Positions 6,298 to 10,873 of a DNA stretch of 10,873 nucleotides are shown here, in pieces (within the stretch, counting starts at the first letter, position 1; every line of letters begins with the position of its first letter). Source of the stretch: an uncultured Capnocytophaga sp. Lineage in GTDB: Bacteria > Bacteroidota > Bacteroidia > Flavobacteriales > Flavobacteriaceae. The position numbers and the translations under genes are program-made. The notes below the pieces were generated by a model that did not search any database, was not told the DNA's origin, and saw only the letters and a list, made by a program, of their open reading frames with translations. The stretch spans positions 1 to 10,873 of the forward strand of contig CAJZFM010000050.1 of the NCBI GenBank assembly GCA_915070235.1, read 5' to 3'.

Positions 6298-7722
6298 TTA
6301 GTATCCGTCATTCTGAGGGACATTGCTGTACTCACTATTGCGCTCTGCTTGAGGAATAGGGAAAGCGAAAACCTTATTAGGTACCGCCCTATTATTAGCA
6401 GGGTCGGTAGCCCCTGTACGATCATAATAAGGTACAGCATCTCCCCAACGGAGTAAATCCCAATAGCGGAAGCCCTCTCCTAAGAGTTCTCTTAGCCTTT
6501 CTTTCTTGAGTTCCTCCATGGTAAGAGAAGTTGCTGCTGCTGTAAATCCTCTTTGTGCTCTGAGCTGGTTATAGTAGGTAAGTGCTGTAGCTTGGTCTCC
6601 TTTGTTAAGGTAAGCCTCTGCAGCATTGAGCAAAACTTCCTCATAACGTACCAACTTCACGTTGGCTTGGGATTGTAGGTCTGAGAACTTGCCATCCAAG
6701 AAATAACCATCATTACTATTTCCTACGAAGAGATTTCCTCTGGCATCTGCATCTTCAAAAAGGCTTAGTGCATATTCGGTAGGCAAGAGTGTTGCATAGC
6801 CTCCACTATTAAATAAATACCCAAAACCCTCTGACCCAAGAGATCCTTTCACTCCAACGGCTAATTCGAAGACACTATTGTTAGCATTTGCCTTAACAAA
6901 GGAAGCAGCCAAGTCTGCTGCAGGTACTACCTCATATCTACCAGAGTTTATAATTTCCTCAGAAAGAGTAGCTACCTTATCCCAATCGCCTTTATAGAGG
7001 TAAAAACGTGACTGGTAGGCCTTTACCGCCATAGGAGACAGTTTGGTCTTATCAGTAGTATTTACCAAGCCTGCAAGTGTGGTACCTTGTGCAGTAGCGA
7101 CGTCTTGAAATAAGTGTATGGCTTCATTAAAGTCTTTCTCTATTTGTTTTTCTGTGTCCTCTATAGTAGGGCGAGTGGTATTAGCCAAAGCGTTGTACTG
7201 CAAAGGCAGTGGTACGCCAAGGGTACCTCCTGTATACTTCTGTCCATAGAGGCGAAGTAGGTCAAAGAACGCCATACCACGGATCGCATAAGCTTGTGCT
7301 TTTATAGCTTTAACTTCACTGGGATTAGCTGCTCCTCCTGCTTGAGAGGGGAGGTTGTCAGGTGCATTGATCACATTGTTGATATTGGCAATCACTCCAT
7401 AGATTGTTGTCCAAGTATCTCGTGCATCTCCGTTATTAGCATCCATTGCATAAAGGCTCTCTCCCCTGAAACGACCTACATCCATATTATTATACACTTC
7501 ATCGGAGCGCACTTCTCCATAGGCTAAATAGTAGGAACCTAAATACTCCTTTTCTCTCATCTGGGCATAGGTACCATTGACAAAGGAAGAGGCTTCCTCT
7601 ACGGTTTTAAGAGGTTCTGCTTGTTTGGATTGGAAAAATTGGGTCTCTGTAAAGTCCTTACGGCATGAGGTAAGCAGCAAACCACCTGTAAGAAAAAGAG
7701 AGGTATATATAATTTTTTTCAT
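6298..7722 (-). CDS. SusD/RagB family outer-membrane nutrient-binding lipoprotein
   Basis: This 474-aa lipoprotein is the surface lid that captures substrate for its SusC partner. The signal peptide ends in the lipobox LTSC (lipid Cys20), followed by Arg-Lys-Asp, which resembles the surface-export signal of Flavobacteriaceae lipoproteins. The N-terminal helical, TPR-like part includes AYAIRGMAFFDLLRLYG (residues 144-160), a SusD hallmark that often carries substrate-contacting loops nearby. The C-terminal RagB/SusD part includes YEEVLLNAAEAYLNKGD (360-376), KKERLRELLGEGFRYWDLLR (406-425) and the closing FPIPQAERNSEYSNVPQNDGY (454-474). Length and architecture are normal and the gene is intact. 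It starts 12 bp after the SusC stop. Substrate cannot be read from the sequence: no carbohydrate-active enzyme or peptidase gene accompanies it. Confidence 0.97.
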   Translation of the reverse strand: MKKIIYTSLFLTGGLLLTSCRKDFTETQFFQSKQAEPLKTVEEASSFVNGTYAQMREKEYLGSYYLAYGEVRSDEVYNNMDVGRFRGESLYAMDANNGDARDTWTTIYGVIANINNVINAPDNLPSQAGGAANPSEVKAIKAQAYAIRGMAFFDLLRLYGQKYTGGTLGVPLPLQYNALANTTRPTIEDTEKQIEKDFNEAIHLFQDVATAQGTTLAGLVNTTDKTKLSPMAVKAYQSRFYLYKGDWDKVATLSEEIINSGRYEVVPAADLAASFVKANANNSVFELAVGVKGSLGSEGFGYLFNSGGYATLLPTEYALSLFEDADARGNLFVGNSNDGYFLDGKFSDLQSQANVKLVRYEEVLLNAAEAYLNKGDQATALTYYNQLRAQRGFTAAATSLTMEELKKERLRELLGEGFRYWDLLRWGDAVPYYDRTGATDPANNRAVPNKVFAFPIPQAERNSEYSNVPQNDGY

Positions 7723-7734
7723 TTCTCTAATATT

Positions 7735-10700
7735 TTATAGATTAACATTTACACCAAAGCTATAGGTTCTCAAGGTTGGAAGGGTAAAAGAGGTTTCTCC
7801 ACCGATATTCAAATCTGGGTCTCCCTTATAGTTCTTGTCAAAATTATGTGTCCATACATTGTTACCCAACACATAGAATTCCAATCCCTTAAGATAAGTA
7901 CCATCCAAGAACTCTGGTTTTACTCTATAAGAGAATCTAACAGTCTGCAATCTTACGAAATCCCCCTTGTACTGGTAACGGGTGGAGAAGCTGGTACCAT
8001 TATTGTTCCCTACACCTAATATAGGCTTAGGGTCTCTTGCCTCTTTGTTCTCAGGTGTCCAATAGTTACCTACTTGTGATTTGTTTCCTGGATAGTTAGT
8101 CAATAACCTACCATCGCTATTGACATAGGAAGCAAAAGTATCTATGATTCTATTTCCTCCTGAATAGGTAAGATCAGCCGAAAGGGTAAAGTTCTTGTAA
8201 GAGAGCTTGGTATCCACCCCACCATAGTAGGTAGGCATAGCACTTCCCTGCAGGCCATATTCAGCCTTATTGTAATCATTGGTAGTTTTACCACCTTCGC
8301 CATTGACATACCATAGCGGATCTCCATTTTGAGGATCTACCCCTGCCCATTTCTTCAAATAGAAAGTTCTAGCGGCTTCTCCTTCGCGCATGATACGACT
8401 GCCTGAGATCACATCCTTACCGCCGTAGAGCTTGGTTACTTCGTTCTTTAGAGAAGTGAAGTTGGCACCTAAGTTCCATTTGAAGCCATCGCCTTCGTTA
8501 TCTACAATTTTGGTATTAAAGGTTAGTTCTACCCCTTTGTTAACCATCTCTCCTATGTTCTTATACACACTGGTATTCCCTTGTGCTCTAGAGAGCGGTA
8601 CGGCAAAGATCATATCGGAAGTTTTCTTGTGGAAATAAGCCACAGAAAAGGTGATACGATCCTTTAAGAAGCCCATATCCAAGCCTAAGTTAAAGGGAGA
8701 AAGGGTTTCCCAACGAAGATCCTTGTTATCTACTCCACTGATGTAGCCTCCTACTTGGTCATTGTAGTTTGAAAGATAAGCGTGGGTTGCATAAGGGGAT
8801 ACACTCACCATATTACCTACAGAACCATAGGAGGTAGAGAGTTTTAACTGAGATACTTTTTTCCACTTTTTAACCGCTTCCAAGCGAGCAAAGTCAAGCC
8901 CTACCCCTACAGAGCCAAAGTAGCCTGTCTTGTTGTCTTCCCAAAAGTTAGAGACACGGTCTTGGCGCCCAGAGATATCAAAGAGGAAGAACTTGTCATA
9001 GTCATAGTGGGCAGTTATTGCATATCCACCACGAGAGCTTACAGATCTAGACCCTGAAGTACTTACAGGCTTGATAAAGTTAGACAAGGTAGTCAGTCCA
9101 CTAGGGCCTACATTATGTGCCTCAGCAGCAACTCTTCTATAATCTGACTTATAGGCTTCTTGGATTAGGTTTACATAGAAATTGTTCTTTTCCTTATACT
9201 TAAAGTCATAGGAGAGTATGTTCTGTACGTTAAAGTTAAAATAACGGGTAGCATACCAAAGACTTTGTCCTCCATTATCTACGCCATCTCCATGAAGTGG
9301 GTTATCATATTTGTCTTCCATGATATTGATAAACTCAGGAGCAAAGACAAATTTGTAAGTAAGGTTCTTTAATATCTTATAGTCAGCTTGGAAATTTCCA
9401 AAAACCCTTGCTGTCTGGGTTTCAGTATAGTTAAGCTGTTGGAGTGCCGCATTGTTATAGAAACCATTGGATAATTTCTTATTAGCCCCTCCTAAATTAA
9501 GTGTTCCATCAGGATTGTAAGCACGATCGGTAGGTCGTAACAAATACTGTCCTAAGATAGGGTTAGCATAGTTCCCCCCAGAAAGTTGTGTAAGGGTCTG
9601 TCCATAGGAAAACTGAAGATCGGTAGCTAAGGTAAGGCGATCATTGGCACGATAGGTCATCTTATTACTATTAGTTACACGTTGGAACCCTGTTTGTTTT
9701 ACGATCCCATCTTGTTTGTAATAGCCCAAAGATGAATAATAGTCAAACCTATCATTCCCTCCTGATACGGTACCATTTACTTTCTGAAGGAGTGCAAAGC
9801 TATTTTCTGTTTCCTTACGCCAGTCGGTACTTATATCTCTCTTATTGTACAATCCCTGAACAGTTTTACCCAATTTTGCAGTTGCCAATTGTCCAGCAGC
9901 AAGTTTAGCCAAGAGAGCTTCCTTATTATTATTAGGGAATAGTGTAGTTCCTTCCTTTGTATTGAGGTAAGCATCATAGATTAGGTTAAGCCACTCAGCG
10001 GTAGAAAGGTTTTCTTCTCCTGTAAGGGCACGAGAGACCATACCCACTTCGCTATTGAAACTGTACTTGGCTTCTCCTTTTTTACCAGACTTAGTGGTGA
10101 TGATGATCACCCCTGCACCTGCATCGGCACCATAGGCCGCGGTAGAAACGGCATCCTTAAGGACAGTTACACTTTCTATATCCTCATCGTTGAGGTTGGC
10201 CAAGATGTTGGAAGAAGTAGCAGCAGAGGATAGGTCTCCTTGGCTGACACGTACCCCATCTATGATATAGATAGGATTGGTACGTCCATTGATAGAGGCC
10301 AAACCACGGATACGAACATTGGCGGCACCTCCAGGTTGTCCTGTAGTTACCCCACCTTGTACCCCTGCGATTTTCCCAGAAAGGGCTTTATCCACAGAGG
10401 CAGCCGCACTGTTGGAAACATTATCCACTTTTCCTATGGATCCTGTAGCCTCCTTTACAGCTTGTTTCTGTCCGAAACCAACGAATACAAACTCGTCAAT
10501 TTCTTCTACATCCAAGAGCAAGGCCACATCTATCTTACGGGTCTTACTCGTTACTTTGTGGTCTTGCATTTTGTACCCGACAGCGGTGAACTCCAACACA
10601 TCCCCATCTTTTACTTTGAGGGAGTAGGCTCCGTTCTCATCGGTAGAAACCCCTTTGGTAGTACCCTTAACAACGACTGAGGCACCTAACATAGGTTCTA

Positions 10701-10803
10701 AGTTCTCGTCCTTCACCACTCCTGAGACTGTCTTCTCCTGAGCGAAGGACACTTGCAAAGCCCCTAAAAATAGGAGCAAAAGATACATCACTTTAGTTCT
10801 CAT
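7735..10803 (-). CDS. SusC/RagA family TonB-linked outer-membrane transporter
   Basis: This 1022-aa TonB-dependent transporter imports oligomeric nutrients (glycans or peptides) captured by SusD. It has a signal peptide (residues 1-21/22, ending VSFAQ), a carboxypeptidase-like regulatory domain (about 25-98, with SGVVKDENLEPMLGASVVVKG), a TonB-box-like stretch (EIDEFVFVGFGQKQ, 101-114; the common form is DEVVVVGYG), and a plug (about 115-245) with the SusC signatures VRIRGLASINGRTNPIYIIDG (163-183) and SVTVLKDAVSTAAYGADAGAG (211-231) followed by VIIITTKSGKKG. The remainder is a large beta barrel ending NVNL. The plug motif STAAYGADAGAG departs slightly from the commoner ATALYGSRAANG. No N-terminal STN (sigma-signalling) domain is present, so ECF/anti-sigma regulation through this protein is unlikely. 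The gene has its own promoter and forms a two-gene unit with SusD. Confidence 0.97.
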   Translation of the reverse strand: MRTKVMYLLLLFLGALQVSFAQEKTVSGVVKDENLEPMLGASVVVKGTTKGVSTDENGAYSLKVKDGDVLEFTAVGYKMQDHKVTSKTRKIDVALLLDVEEIDEFVFVGFGQKQAVKEATGSIGKVDNVSNSAAASVDKALSGKIAGVQGGVTTGQPGGAANVRIRGLASINGRTNPIYIIDGVRVSQGDLSSAATSSNILANLNDEDIESVTVLKDAVSTAAYGADAGAGVIIITTKSGKKGEAKYSFNSEVGMVSRALTGEENLSTAEWLNLIYDAYLNTKEGTTLFPNNNKEALLAKLAAGQLATAKLGKTVQGLYNKRDISTDWRKETENSFALLQKVNGTVSGGNDRFDYYSSLGYYKQDGIVKQTGFQRVTNSNKMTYRANDRLTLATDLQFSYGQTLTQLSGGNYANPILGQYLLRPTDRAYNPDGTLNLGGANKKLSNGFYNNAALQQLNYTETQTARVFGNFQADYKILKNLTYKFVFAPEFINIMEDKYDNPLHGDGVDNGGQSLWYATRYFNFNVQNILSYDFKYKEKNNFYVNLIQEAYKSDYRRVAAEAHNVGPSGLTTLSNFIKPVSTSGSRSVSSRGGYAITAHYDYDKFFLFDISGRQDRVSNFWEDNKTGYFGSVGVGLDFARLEAVKKWKKVSQLKLSTSYGSVGNMVSVSPYATHAYLSNYNDQVGGYISGVDNKDLRWETLSPFNLGLDMGFLKDRITFSVAYFHKKTSDMIFAVPLSRAQGNTSVYKNIGEMVNKGVELTFNTKIVDNEGDGFKWNLGANFTSLKNEVTKLYGGKDVISGSRIMREGEAARTFYLKKWAGVDPQNGDPLWYVNGEGGKTTNDYNKAEYGLQGSAMPTYYGGVDTKLSYKNFTLSADLTYSGGNRIIDTFASYVNSDGRLLTNYPGNKSQVGNYWTPENKEARDPKPILGVGNNNGTSFSTRYQYKGDFVRLQTVRFSYRVKPEFLDGTYLKGLEFYVLGNNVWTHNFDKNYKGDPDLNIGGETSFTLPTLRTYSFGVNVNL

Positions 10804-10826
10804 ATATCAACTATTTTAACAAAGGC

Positions 10827-10853
10827 CAAAATTACAAAAACTAAAGAGAACAA
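10827..10853 (-). promoter_or_regulatory. Probable promoter of the SusC/SusD unit
   Basis: The minus strand reads TTG (10851-10853), a 16-bp spacer and TAATTTTG (10827-10834), matching the Bacteroidota -7 consensus with a slightly short spacer. The -7 element is 23 bp before the SusC ATG, predicting a leader of roughly 15-18 nt. The surrounding 70 bp up to the window edge are A/T-rich and hold no gene, which fits a transcription start here rather than readthrough from further upstream. Confidence 0.55.
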
Positions 10854-10873
10854 AAGAACTTTTTAAATTATAT

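Noticed and set aside
10240..10680. Overlapping plus-strand frames of 146 and 116 codons opposite the SusC plug
   Set aside because: Two different frames are open over the same conserved SusC segment, and neither resembles a protein family. This is a side effect of codon use.

Overview
This window reads as a Bacteroidota chromosome, most likely family Flavobacteriaceae. Two features point there: a SusC/SusD outer-membrane pair, and TAnnTTTG-type promoters in place of E. coli-like ones, with no clear Shine-Dalgarno sites. Three lipoproteins carry Cys-x-Lys-Asp/Glu after the lipid cysteine, which resembles the surface-export signal known from Capnocytophaga. Capnocytophaga is my best guess for the genus, but nothing here proves it. 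Every gene I support lies on the minus strand, so the window reads from right to left.

Right third (about 10870 to 6236): a two-gene SusC/SusD unit. It has a promoter just upstream of the SusC start, 12 bp between the two genes, and a strong intrinsic terminator 33 bp after the SusD stop. No glycosidase, sulfatase, peptidase or regulator is visible with it, so its substrate is unknown.

Middle (about 6210 to 3688): the cell-shape genes mreB, mreC and mreD, tightly packed (0 bp gap, then an 8 bp overlap). A TACCTTTG promoter element lies about 95 bp before mreB, directly next to a perfect 13-bp A/T-rich inverted repeat that may be a second terminator or an operator. The usual partners mrdA (PBP2) and rodA do not follow mreD.

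Left third (about 3678 to 1): a probable metal-acquisition operon with its own promoter. It encodes a 114-aa exported protein with a dense His/Cys cluster, a TonB-dependent receptor with ZnuD-like plug motifs, a 246-aa lipoprotein with an HQH motif, and the start of a further lipoprotein cut by the window edge. The first two genes are separated by 124 bp filled with copies of a 7-bp unit (ATGATTA) in both orientations. The proposed division of labour is inferred: the receptor imports a metal or metal complex across the outer membrane, the lipoproteins capture it at the surface or in the periplasm, and the His/Cys protein handles it in the periplasm.
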